Positions 17,310 through 25,252 are shown, counted from the first letter of the stretch. The stretch: 37,133 nt of DNA from JAZQQB01 sp045628865 (GCA_045628865.1 JAZQQB010000038.1:1-37133), one strand, 5' to 3'. Notes: generated by a model not told the origin, from the sequence alone. A program made the numbers and translations.

Positions 17310-18413
17310 ATGAAAAAGAAAGCAATTGTATGCATGGGAATAGGAATGCTCCTGCTTGGTTCGGCCTGTGCAAAAAATAAAGATGATCAGAAGGAATTAA
17401 AAGAGACCTTACCAGAAACGATACAGGAAACCATAGCGGAAGAATCACGAATGGAAGAATCTGGGAATACTTCTGATATCGATTCTGAAGAATCAACAAA
17501 AGAAGAACCTATGCAGGAGGAGTTAAGTGGGGCGGAAGTGGAATCTAACGTTTCCAGGGAAGAATTAGAAGGTCTTATTCAAAACGCTGTAGAAAGCTTT
17601 ACGGTCTCAAGCGTGCATCAATATGAAGTTTGTGATAAAGTGACCAGAGAAAAACTATATCAGGGATTTTTGGATGGTGAAGTCAAGGCTTATGCCACAA
17701 AGAATCAGCGATTTGATGATTATTACATGACAGAGTATTATGAAAAATTCATGGATGGAACCCTTGAAGATTATAAGGCTATTTTTGAAAAAGAATTTGA
17801 TAAGGTTGCAAACATGGATATTTTCTACATTCCTTTTGATGATGGAAATGAAATGCTTTGTGTACAGCTTTCTGTGGAGGCTGCTGTGGGAGAGCATATG
17901 ATCATGGTTTTTCAAGCTACTAAAGAAGGATTGATCCTTGTTTCCACAGATATAGAATGTTATGTTTCAGGATTGTATAACATGTATCCAAACGGTTTAT
18001 TACATGTAGCGGATCGTGGCAATGCTGCGTGTCATTATGTAAGATATTACCTGTTAACGCCAAATTGTGAAAAAATTATGGTGGGTAAATGGAAAGATGT
18101 TGATGCAGATGCATATTGTTCTGATATATTAGATGATTATTCTTATGGGCAAAGAACTTATGGTGATGTAATGATCACCCAGGCGAATATCCTTGATATT
18201 ACGATAAATGAAGTTTATAACCTTCATTCTACAGGATATGAATATACAAAAAGCTACCAGGATTCAGATGGAAATCTTGAGAAGTTTATTTCTGATTTTG
18301 ATCTAAGGGATGGATATCTTTTGCAGGATAGTGATTTTTTATTTTATTTGCCGGACTTATTTATGAAATATATGGGTTATTCCAATGAAAAGGAAGAAGG
18401 GCTTTTAAAATGA
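17310..18413 (+). CDS. lipoprotein of unknown function, 367 aa
   Basis: A type II signal peptide is clear: KKK, a hydrophobic core and the lipobox LLGSAC with Cys20. An acidic, Glu/Ser/Thr-rich tether of about 70 residues follows (KETLPETIQETIAEE), as in surface lipoproteins that must span the cell wall. The folded part, about residues 90-367, has no motif I recognise. The ribosome site is weak (AGGA about 10 bases upstream). The gene sits between the two copies of the 128-bp repeat. It may belong to the same broad class of lineage-specific lipoproteins as the genes at 11028, 21058 and 27874, although no clear sequence match between them is visible by eye. Confidence 0.75.
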   Translation: MKKKAIVCMGIGMLLLGSACAKNKDDQKELKETLPETIQETIAEESRMEESGNTSDIDSEESTKEEPMQEELSGAEVESNVSREELEGLIQNAVESFTVSSVHQYEVCDKVTREKLYQGFLDGEVKAYATKNQRFDDYYMTEYYEKFMDGTLEDYKAIFEKEFDKVANMDIFYIPFDDGNEMLCVQLSVEAAVGEHMIMVFQATKEGLILVSTDIECYVSGLYNMYPNGLLHVADRGNAACHYVRYYLLTPNCEKIMVGKWKDVDADAYCSDILDDYSYGQRTYGDVMITQANILDITINEVYNLHSTGYEYTKSYQDSDGNLEKFISDFDLRDGYLLQDSDFLFYLPDLFMKYMGYSNEKEEGLLK

Positions 18414-18475
18414 ATGGTTGGAAAAGCAGGTGAGAGGTGTTTTTGAGATAAACAGATTATGAAGGAAGATAAAAT

Positions 18476-19012
18476 ATGAATGTGGTTTTTCTTGATATAG
18501 ATGGTGTATTAAATTCGCAGTTTTGGAATGAAGAGCATCAAAAAGAAATCAGTGAATTGACTTTGATCGATTGTGAAAAAGTAGAATTGTTAAGTTTATT
18601 TGTGCAAGAGTTTTCTGCTAAGATCATTTTGCATTCCGGTTGGAAATACTGGTTTGATGAGCATTTAAAGCCTCTTAGACCTGAGGCAGCTAGATTGGTG
18701 GAAATCTTAAAAAGCTATGGGCTTTCCATTGATGGGCTGACGCCTGATTTTGCGGATGATGAGATCAAACGAACCAAGAAATTTAGTCTGGTGAAGGCAA
18801 AGGAAATTTTGGCGTGGGTGGATGCAAATTTGCAGAATGTTGATTCTATAGGTACAAACAGATCGGATTCCTGGGTTGTATTGGATGATTTGGATCTTAA
18901 TAATGGAATCGTCATGAAACATCAGGTTAGGACGAATAATCAAGTGGGGCTGACAAACGGTGATCTTAACAAAGCTAGAAGCATCTTAGGGTATGGATAC
19001 TGCATGAAATGA
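18476..19012 (+). CDS. HAD-superfamily hydrolase, RNA-repair-associated HAD type
   Basis: A 178-residue protein opening with HAD motif I, VFLDIDGVLNS (nucleophile Asp7, acid-base Asp9). It continues with motif II as ILHSGWKYW (Ser54), and ends with the acidic metal site VVLDDLDL. The DxDGVLN start and the S-x-W element resemble the HAD domain found in Swiss Army Knife RNA repair proteins, as well as stand-alone relatives of unknown substrate. No ligase or kinase partner is encoded nearby, so a role in RNA end repair is only a family-based possibility. It lies between the 128-bp repeat copies among lineage-specific genes, which suggests accessory status. Confidence 0.75.
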   Translation: MNVVFLDIDGVLNSQFWNEEHQKEISELTLIDCEKVELLSLFVQEFSAKIILHSGWKYWFDEHLKPLRPEAARLVEILKSYGLSIDGLTPDFADDEIKRTKKFSLVKAKEILAWVDANLQNVDSIGTNRSDSWVVLDDLDLNNGIVMKHQVRTNNQVGLTNGDLNKARSILGYGYCMK

Positions 19013-19191
19013 TGGAAGTTGGAATGCATAAAACAAGTAATCTCAAGATGTGATGAAAAAAATGACATTTGAACCTTAAAAATGTATCTTTTAGAGTATA
19101 TGTCTTTTAGAAAAGCCTGATTCGCTATATAGTAAAACCATCAAATAACACAAAAGAAAAAACAACCGGACAATATAAGGAGGGTTTTACT

Positions 19192-19416
19192 ATGAGAGAT
19201 TATTATTATTTAGATGAAGAACTTTTTGATAAGGTAGAAGTAGAAGATATTGAAAATAAAACTGAAGAAGAGATCAAAAAAGAAAGAAGATTTAAAAAAT
19301 TCGCTAAGGCTATCAAAATCATGTTGCATGCATCATTAGGTAGTGGAGCAGCAATGATGACTTATCAGACATCAGATGCAAAAGATAGAAATACAAATTA
19401 CTTGAATAGATTTTAA
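19192..19416 (+). CDS. small protein of unknown function, 74 aa
   Basis: ATG preceded by a strong AAGGAGG at 7-8 bases and followed by a strong terminator, so this is a real transcription unit. The N-terminal half is highly charged (EELFDKVEVEDIENKTEEE, then KKERRFKKFAKAI). The C-terminal half is less charged: IMLHASLGSGAAMMTYQTSD, then AKDRNTNYLNRF. A charged leader ahead of a Gly/Ala-containing C-terminal segment is compatible with a processed peptide or a membrane-associated small protein. No modification enzyme or peptidase transporter is adjacent. The last 24 codons and the terminator are duplicated at 16806-16933. No family is recognised. Confidence 0.65.
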   Translation: MRDYYYLDEELFDKVEVEDIENKTEEEIKKERRFKKFAKAIKIMLHASLGSGAAMMTYQTSDAKDRNTNYLNRF

Positions 19417-19471
19417 GTTAAGCGCCCTCGTTCATAAGAATGGGGGCGTTTTAGAATGTAATGTTGTCAGG
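19344..19471 (+). repeat. 128-bp direct repeat, copy B (source copy)
   Basis: The copy that belongs to an intact gene: it covers the 3' end and terminator of the 74-codon gene. Copy A at 16806 is the displaced one. The repeats flank 2.4 kb carrying a broken acetyltransferase, a lipoprotein and the HAD gene. Confidence 0.95.
19422..19452 (+). terminator. terminator of the 74-aa gene
   Basis: CGCCCTCGTTC (19423-19433) pairs with GAATGGGGGCG (19438-19448) around ATAA, followed by TTTT. Confidence 0.88.
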
Positions 19472-19508
19472 CAATCTTCATTTCACTTCGTGAAATGGAG
19501 ATTGTTTT
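19472..19508 (+). terminator. second, tandem terminator
   Basis: A 15-bp stem with one G-T pair (CAATCTTCATTTCAC with GTGAAATGGAGATTG) closes a three-base loop and is followed by TTTT. It begins right where the 128-bp repeat ends. It is absent after copy A. Confidence 0.85.
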
Positions 19509-19627
19509 GATTATTAAGAGTGCAGGGCCCTACTGTGTTTTTGCACTAATTTTGTATAATTATAATAATGAGAGACTCTTAAAAAGGCTAAAAGAATTAG
19601 GATGGTCAGAAGATCGATGAATATTAC

Positions 19628-20596
19628 ATGACTCTCTGGAAGGTGGGTGATACAGCCGATTACTCGCTTTTTAACACCTGCAGAAAATTACAGTATTATG
19701 TAAACAATGAATTTAACTTGAATGAAGATATGATTTTAAAAACTTCTTATCTGGATTTGTGGTTAACACGTAATTACTTATTTGCCCAATATGGGTATAC
19801 CTTTGAATCACCAGAATTAGATGCTTTTTTTAAGATGTTTGACTGGTATGAACCTATATATTTTTCCGCGTATGAAGAGCAGCCAAATATCTTTAAGGGA
19901 TATCAAAATGGTTCTTCTTTAGATGTGGATGGGGATGGACAATTAGAGCAGGTTTATATTTTTTTGTACAACGAAGCTGATTCTGGCGAAGGTGTTGATT
20001 TTTTTGTTGTAGAATCAGATGGAAGTGTATCTAGTGCAAACTTTTTTATGGAATGGGGAACACCATTTATAAACTTTGGTTTTACAAATGCAACAGATGG
20101 CAATGGTTATTTTTTACTTGGCGCACATATAGAGTCCATGGATTATGAATATAGCATTTATCGTTATCAGGATAATACCTTGTCTTTGCAAAAACATTTT
20201 GATGGTTACGACATTAAAAGCTTTGATGGGAAAACACTTGTAAAAATTGACGCTTGTTATCACTTTGAAACGATGGATGTTGAGATTAATTATCAATTAA
20301 CGGATTCAGGCTTTGATCCAATCGAACAAGATTATTACACCTATCTATGCGGACTCCATGTTGCAAAAAAAGATGTGAGCGCAAGAACATCAAATAGTGT
20401 AACTAGTCAAGAGATGACTATCCATGCGGGAGATTTCATTCAGATCCTTGGTGGGGATATGAAGGAATGGATCAAGTTTGAAAATTGTACCACCAACGAA
20501 CAAGGATGGCTTAATGTGACGGAAGATACTGTATTATTGCAACCAAAAAAAGAATCAGTAGATGATTTGTTTACAGGTAGAAATATTCACGATTAA
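19628..20596 (+). CDS. YARHG/VCBS/SH3-like protein, probably missing its 5' end
   Basis: 322 codons from ATG 19628. Residues about 45-78 form a YARHG-type motif (TRNYLFAQYGYTFESPELDA then FFKMFDWYEP). DVDGDGQLEQVYIFLY is a Ca-binding/VCBS-like loop, and the last 75 residues (HAGDFIQILGG, EQGWLNVTED) look like a bacterial SH3 fold. Proteins of this kind are normally exported, yet there is no signal peptide and no ribosome site before the ATG. The frame stays open upstream only to a TAG at about 19598, reading DGQKIDEYY. In another frame just upstream, ERLLKRLKELGWSEDR is open until a stop at 19618, which suggests a frameshifted or fused older N-terminus. Treat as possibly non-functional. Confidence 0.6.
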   Translation: MTLWKVGDTADYSLFNTCRKLQYYVNNEFNLNEDMILKTSYLDLWLTRNYLFAQYGYTFESPELDAFFKMFDWYEPIYFSAYEEQPNIFKGYQNGSSLDVDGDGQLEQVYIFLYNEADSGEGVDFFVVESDGSVSSANFFMEWGTPFINFGFTNATDGNGYFLLGAHIESMDYEYSIYRYQDNTLSLQKHFDGYDIKSFDGKTLVKIDACYHFETMDVEINYQLTDSGFDPIEQDYYTYLCGLHVAKKDVSARTSNSVTSQEMTIHAGDFIQILGGDMKEWIKFENCTTNEQGWLNVTEDTVLLQPKKESVDDLFTGRNIHD

Positions 20597-20605
20597 GGAG
20601 CAAAT

Positions 20606-20941
20606 ATGATCAGAAAGATTAAGTTAGAGGATTTACAAAAATGCGGCAGTATTTATGCCAAAGCATTTCCAATAGAATATTGGGTTACTGGAAGTCCCGT
20701 GGTCTCAAATGGTATTGTGATAGATCCTGGTGCAATGGGATTTGGAATTGTTGAAGCAAAAGAGATCGCATATATCAATAGGAAACTTAAGGAAGCAAAA
20801 GCAAAATTGAATGATATTGAATTAAGTCAGGATGTGTTATATGTTTTTTCAGAAGAAGAGTTAATAGATGCATATGAGGATTTATGTGAAATGTATCAAA
20901 AAGCACAGGATTCAAATCTTGGTTTGATGATGACTTTTTAA
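20606..20941 (+). CDS. chimeric small protein: GNAT N-terminal fragment joined to an unknown domain
   Basis: 111 codons beginning 9 bp after the previous stop, with AAGGAG upstream. The first 26 residues (MIRKIKLEDLQKCGSIYAKA, then FPIEYW) are typical of the first strand and helix of GNAT acetyltransferases. The sequence then changes to VTGSPVVSNGIVIDPGAMGF and a helical tail (AYINRKLKEAKAKLND, YEDLCEMYQKAQDSN) that does not continue the GNAT fold. It lacks the acetyl-CoA loop, so it cannot be an acetyltransferase. Either the two parts were fused by recombination, or this is a distinct small family whose start resembles GNATs by chance. Confidence 0.5.
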   Translation: MIRKIKLEDLQKCGSIYAKAFPIEYWVTGSPVVSNGIVIDPGAMGFGIVEAKEIAYINRKLKEAKAKLNDIELSQDVLYVFSEEELIDAYEDLCEMYQKAQDSNLGLMMTF

Positions 20942-21057
20942 AGATGGGGTTGCATAGAATCATGTGGCTGTAGTAGATTTTTATTTTTTTCCATAAATTT
21001 CGATTGGTTTCTTCGTATTTAAATCATCAATAACGGATAAAACGGAGGAAGGAAAAA

Positions 21058-21639
21058 ATGAAGAAATTGATCAACAAATGTACAGCATTTCTTTTATTTT
21101 TTGTGATTTTGGTAACTACGGGATGTGGGGAGGACCAGGCTGGTAACAATTCTGGTTCCAATAAACCTGCTTTATCAGAACCAACGGGAGAGCATATCCC
21201 GTTTTTCAAATATACATATGATAATTGCGGGTATGGCATGCAATCTGAATTTTTCGATGTAAATATTGTGATTTATGAAGATTGTACGGTATCGGTATAT
21301 ACAGACAATGCAGTAGTATGTGATGATAGAAGTGAGATTGTGTTGGAAAAAGAGTATACAATTTCACAAGAACAGTTTGATGAGATTTATGAAGAGGTAA
21401 AAGACTCAAAGCTATATCAGAAAAAGAAAGTTCGCGAGAATACAGCTGTTTGTGATGGCGGCGATTCTTATATGACTTTTTATAGCAATGGGGAGGAAAT
21501 TGTTACATTAGGCGGATATTGTGTATCCGATAGAAAGTTCTGCAAGCTTGAGACAGAATTTTTTGATACACTTGCTCTTAGGGATGAGATCTTGGAAATC
21601 AGAGAGGAAACAGAGGAAGTGCTTTCTGCTCTTGAATAA
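21058..21639 (+). CDS. small lipoprotein of unknown function, 193 aa
   Basis: A classical lipoprotein signal: MKKLINK, a strongly hydrophobic core (AFLLFFVILV) and lipobox VTTGC with Cys23, then a Gly/Asn/Ser-rich tether (GNNSGSNKPALSEPTGEH). The mature part is rich in beta strands and acidic residues (VNIVIYEDCTVSVYTDNAVV) and has five cysteines. No catalytic motif is visible. GGAGGAAGG sits 7-12 bases before the ATG. It is the last gene of the rearranged accessory stretch; 160 bp separate it from the aminopeptidase gene, which has its own promoter. Confidence 0.75.
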   Translation: MKKLINKCTAFLLFFVILVTTGCGEDQAGNNSGSNKPALSEPTGEHIPFFKYTYDNCGYGMQSEFFDVNIVIYEDCTVSVYTDNAVVCDDRSEIVLEKEYTISQEQFDEIYEEVKDSKLYQKKKVRENTAVCDGGDSYMTFYSNGEEIVTLGGYCVSDRKFCKLETEFFDTLALRDEILEIREETEEVLSALE

Positions 21640-21692
21640 TACGCATGGCTCTGGACGATTATGATATTTTTTACCAAAACCGAAAAGAAGAA

Positions 21693-21721
21693 TTGTATTC
21701 TTAGTTAAATCGTGGTAAAAT
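21693..21721 (+). promoter_or_regulatory. promoter of the M18 aminopeptidase gene
   Basis: TTGTAT (21693-21698) and TAAAAT (21716-21721), spacer 17 bp. A small hairpin AACGC/GCGTT (21743-21757) lies in the leader. Confidence 0.55.
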
Positions 21722-21799
21722 TTTTCTATATTGTGAGTAAAAAACGCTGTTGGCGTTCATGAAAGAATAATTGCATTTCATATGCGGAACGGAGCAAAT

Positions 21800-23209
21800 A
21801 TGGAAAAGAAGAATGTATGGAAATCCTATACAAAGAAACAGGTAGAAGAAGCTCATAAATTCTCTAAAGGATATATGGAATTCTTAGACCAGGGTAAGAC
21901 TGAAAGAGAATGTATCGATACCATCGTAAATCAGATTGAAGAAGCTGGTTATGTTGAGATGGAATCTCTCATTAAAAATAATAAAGCTGTTAAGGAAGGC
22001 GATAAGGTTTATTCAGTTTGGATGAACAAATCTATCGTTTTATATCATATTGGAAAAGAAGATATCACAAATGGTATCAACATTTTGGGTGCTCATATCG
22101 ATTCTCCTAGAATGGACGTAAAGCAGAATCCTATGTATGAAGACAATGGTTTTGCATATCTTGATACACATTACTATGGCGGTAACAAGAAATATCAGTG
22201 GGTAACTATTCCACTTGCACTTCACGGTGTGATCGTGAAAAAGAGTGGAGAAACTGTTATCGTGAATATCGGTGATAAGCCAGAGGATCCAGTATTTTTC
22301 ATCTCAGATCTTTTGATCCATTTATCAGCAGAGCAGATGGAGAAGAAGGCTGCAAAGGTTATCGAAGGTGAAGCTTTGGATGTTGTGATCGGCAACATGC
22401 CATATTTAACATTTGAAGATAACGAAGAAGGTAAAGAAGCGAAAGAAGCTGTAAAGGCTAACGCATTAAATATTTTAAAAGAGTACTATGATATCGAAGA
22501 AGAAGATTTCTTATCAGCTGAAATCGAAGTAGTACCTGCTGGATGCGCAAGAGAAGCTGGTTTTGATAGAAGCATGGTTATGGCATATGGTCAGGATGAC
22601 AGAGTTTGTGCCTATACATCATTAAAAGCAATCCTTGATTGCAAGAAGATCAAAAGAACAGCCTGCTGTATCTTAGTAGATAAAGAAGAAATCGGTAGTG
22701 TTGGTGCTACTGGTATGCAGTCTAAGTTCTTTGAAAACTCATTAGCTGAACTTATGAATCTCATGGGTTGCTATTCAGAACTTAATTTAAGAAGAGTACT
22801 TGCTCATTCTGATATGTTATCAAGTGATGTAAGCGCTGGCTTTGATCCATCCTTTGCATCTGCATTTGAGAAAAAGAATGCAGCTTTCTTAGGCGAAGGT
22901 ATGGTATTTAATAAATTTACAGGTGCTCGTGGAAAGAGCGGATCTAACGATTCTAACGCTGAATACATGGCTCATATCCGTGCAATTATGGATAAGGAAG
23001 ACATCGTATTCCAGACAGCAGAGCTTGGTAAGGTTGATGTTGGTGGCGGCGGAACAATCGCTTACATCCTTGCTTTATACGGTATGAACGTAATTGATAG
23101 TGGTGTTGCAGTTCTTAACATGCATGCTCCTTTCGAAGTAACCAGCAAAGCTGATATCTATGAAATCTACAGAGGATATATGGCATTTTTAAAGCATGCT
23201 GAATTGTAA
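21800..23209 (+). CDS. M18-family zinc aminopeptidase (aspartyl aminopeptidase type)
   Basis: 469 residues from ATG 21800, chosen over ATG 21782 because GGAG at 21791-21794 sits 5 bases before it. The M18 metal-binding set is present: His99 and Asp101 in GAHIDSPRMD, the aspartates of GQDDRVCAYTSL, the Glu pair of VDKEEIGSVGATGM, Asp in SSDVSAGFDP and the C-terminal His in LNMHAPFEVTSKAD. M18 enzymes are tetrahedral dodecamers that remove N-terminal, often acidic, residues from peptides in the cytoplasm. Together with the PepF and PepC genes further on it points to active peptide use. Length and motifs are normal. Confidence 0.95.
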   Translation: MEKKNVWKSYTKKQVEEAHKFSKGYMEFLDQGKTERECIDTIVNQIEEAGYVEMESLIKNNKAVKEGDKVYSVWMNKSIVLYHIGKEDITNGINILGAHIDSPRMDVKQNPMYEDNGFAYLDTHYYGGNKKYQWVTIPLALHGVIVKKSGETVIVNIGDKPEDPVFFISDLLIHLSAEQMEKKAAKVIEGEALDVVIGNMPYLTFEDNEEGKEAKEAVKANALNILKEYYDIEEEDFLSAEIEVVPAGCAREAGFDRSMVMAYGQDDRVCAYTSLKAILDCKKIKRTACCILVDKEEIGSVGATGMQSKFFENSLAELMNLMGCYSELNLRRVLAHSDMLSSDVSAGFDPSFASAFEKKNAAFLGEGMVFNKFTGARGKSGSNDSNAEYMAHIRAIMDKEDIVFQTAELGKVDVGGGGTIAYILALYGMNVIDSGVAVLNMHAPFEVTSKADIYEIYRGYMAFLKHAEL

Positions 23210-23350
23210 GATGCATAGATTTACACTGATTTTTAGATACATAGATTTATAATCTATACAGATTGATAGATTCGTGCTACAATGATTCCAGCCTTCCAGA
23301 CAATGTTTGGGAGGCTGATTTCTGTTATTAATGACCAAGGAGAAAATGGA

Positions 23351-24604
23351 ATGAAAAAATCAGATTTTTATTACGATCTTCCAGAGGAACTGATTGCACA
23401 GGATCCACTTTTGGATCGTTCTTCGTCAAGACTGATGTATTTGGATTCTTTTTCTGGAAATTGTGAAAATCATATATTTAAAGAGATCATCTCTTATGTG
23501 AAACCAGGAGATTGCCTTGTTTTGAATAACACAAGAGTTATCCCTGCACGTTTGTATGGTGTGAAGGAAGATACCGGTGCCGGCATCGAGCTTTTGCTTT
23601 TGAAAAGACGAGATGGCGATGTTTGGGAATCCCTCGTAAAACCTGGTAAAAAGTGCAAGGTGGGAGCAAGATTTGTCTTCGGTGATGGTAGACTTAAGGC
23701 TGAAGTGATCGATATTATTGAAGAGGGTAATCGCCTGATCCATTTTGAATATGATGGAATCTGGGAGGAGGTTTTGGACTCTCTTGGAGAGATGCCACTT
23801 CCACCATATATCACCCATCATCTTGAGGATAAAAACAGATATCAGACCGTTTATGCCAAGTTTGATGGTTCTGCTGCTGCACCAACTGCCGGACTTCATT
23901 TTACACCTGAACTTTTAAAAGAGATTGAAGAAAAGGGTGTGGATTTAGCCTATGTTACCTTACATGTTGGACTTGGAACCTTTAGACCGGTAAAAGAGGA
24001 TGAAATTTTGGATCATCATATGCATTCGGAGTATTATCAGGTTTCAAAGGAAGCAGCTGATAAGATCAATGCCTGCAAGGATCGTGGCGGCAGAGTAATC
24101 TGTGTTGGTACCACAAGCTGTAGAACCATTGAAAGTGCTGCAGATGAGAATGGCAGATTAACAGAATGTGCCGATAATACAGAAATATTTATTTATCCTG
24201 GCTATAAATTTAAAGTATTAGACGGGTTGATCACTAACTTCCATTTACCAGAATCTACCTTGATCATGTTGGTTTCTGCACTTGCAGGTCATGATCCAGT
24301 GTTGGCTGCTTATGAGAATGCGGTAAAAGAGCGTTATCGTTTCTTCTCTTTTGGAGATGCTATGCATCTTGTTGCCAACAAGCTTTATTACAATCCGGAT
24401 GCCAGCTATAATGCAAAGTATTTTGATGAGGCTGGTAATTTAAAGGTTTCTTTAAGGGCGTATCAGGATGCACATACTGCATATGAAGCAATGATTCGAA
24501 GCGAGGGTATTCGTGCAGCCTGGAATCAGTATCATAGCCCTGAATGGAACTATGATGCATGTGTTTCCTGGTGCAAGGAGAATTCAGCAAATCATCGTTT
24601 TTAG
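23351..24604 (+). CDS. queA: S-adenosylmethionine:tRNA ribosyltransferase-isomerase with C-terminal extension
   Basis: QueA moves the ribosyl part of SAM to preQ1 in tRNA to form epoxyqueuosine. Family hallmarks are clear: FYYDLPEELIAQDPLLDRSS near the start, LNNTRVIPARLYG, AAPTAGLHFTPELL, HVGLGTFRPV and NFHLPESTLIMLVSALAG. ATG 23351 is preferred (AAGGAG 8 bases upstream) over the ATG at 23282. QueA normally ends at RFFSFGDAM plus two or three residues, about 342 in total. Here the frame continues for another 75-79 residues (HLVANKLYYNPDASYNAKYF onward to the end) of unrelated sequence with ordinary codon use. No tgt gene is adjacent. The core enzyme should be functional; the extension is unexplained. 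Confidence 0.95.
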   Translation: MKKSDFYYDLPEELIAQDPLLDRSSSRLMYLDSFSGNCENHIFKEIISYVKPGDCLVLNNTRVIPARLYGVKEDTGAGIELLLLKRRDGDVWESLVKPGKKCKVGARFVFGDGRLKAEVIDIIEEGNRLIHFEYDGIWEEVLDSLGEMPLPPYITHHLEDKNRYQTVYAKFDGSAAAPTAGLHFTPELLKEIEEKGVDLAYVTLHVGLGTFRPVKEDEILDHHMHSEYYQVSKEAADKINACKDRGGRVICVGTTSCRTIESAADENGRLTECADNTEIFIYPGYKFKVLDGLITNFHLPESTLIMLVSALAGHDPVLAAYENAVKERYRFFSFGDAMHLVANKLYYNPDASYNAKYFDEAGNLKVSLRAYQDAHTAYEAMIRSEGIRAAWNQYHSPEWNYDACVSWCKENSANHRF

Positions 24605-24644
24605 TTTGTATTTGCACGAAATTGCACAACAATTTCAATATATC

Positions 24645-24673
24645 TTTACAAATATTAGAAAAAATAGTATGAT
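24645..24673 (+). promoter_or_regulatory. promoter of the PilZ-domain gene
   Basis: TTTACA (24645-24650) and TATGAT (24668-24673) are separated by 17 bp. A perfect 12-bp inverted repeat starts at the -10 box and continues into the leader. Confidence 0.6.
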
Positions 24674-24710
24674 ACCTATGACTATGTATTCCTACGTGAG
24701 TCATAGGTAT
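24672..24710. repeat. perfect 12-bp inverted repeat at the PilZ transcription start
   Basis: ATACCTATGACT (24672-24683) and AGTCATAGGTAT (24699-24710) with a 15-base loop. It overlaps the -10 box and the expected start of transcription, so it may be an operator or form a 5' leader hairpin. A terminator for queA is less likely as no T tract follows. Confidence 0.6.
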
Positions 24711-24817
24711 CTGTTTCATTGGGACATATTAATTTTGTTTAAGAAGGGTTTTTTACTGGTAATTGCTGTGGATGGATGGAGTTTCCGATATGGCGCGTTT
24801 TATATTTGGAGGATATG

Positions 24818-25162
24818 ATGCAGGATCGTAGAAAAAGTCGTAGAATGAGTTTGGAATCTAAGCTGATTATTGATCGGCTGGATGTGAAAGAAAAGGAAGT
24901 TTTGATTGAAATCTTAAATGTTTCCCGTACAGGCGTTGGATTTGTATCTAAGGAAGCATTAGAAATCAGTGCAGTATACGAAGGTTATCTGACAATCTGG
25001 ACAAAGGAGATTATTCATGCATTTATTGAAATTGTTCGGATTGAAAAGCGCCCAGATGGTTACGAATATGGTGGAATTTTTGTTGGCATGCCGGATTTGG
25101 ATGCGAAACGCATTGAGATCTATGAAGCCTTTGAAGATGCTGAATTAAAGCTTGATGAATAG
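24818..25162 (+). CDS. PilZ-domain protein (c-di-GMP receptor type)
   Basis: A 114-residue single-domain protein. The PilZ ligand motifs are both present: an Arg cluster DRRKSRR at the N-terminus (RxxxR) and NVSRTGVGF (D/N-x-S-x-x-G). PilZ domains bind cyclic di-GMP and control motility, export or exopolysaccharide. GGAGG at 24808-24812 lies 5 bases before ATG 24818 (an ATG at 24815 is too close), so the longer frame from 24776 is not used. The gene has its own promoter and terminator, that is, it is monocistronic. The output partner is not identifiable. Confidence 0.9.
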   Translation: MQDRRKSRRMSLESKLIIDRLDVKEKEVLIEILNVSRTGVGFVSKEALEISAVYEGYLTIWTKEIIHAFIEIVRIEKRPDGYEYGGIFVGMPDLDAKRIEIYEAFEDAELKLDE

Positions 25163-25252
25163 GGCTTTTGATGAATATGTTTTTTTCGTGATTAAAGAAC
25201 TTGAAGAATGAGCACTTTGATCAGCTCAGTGAGAGATTTGTTTAGAAAATGC

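Noticed and set aside
24672..24710. Terminator for queA or a c-di-GMP riboswitch before the PilZ gene
   Set aside because: No T tract follows the hairpin, and the conserved core of GEMM riboswitches is not present.
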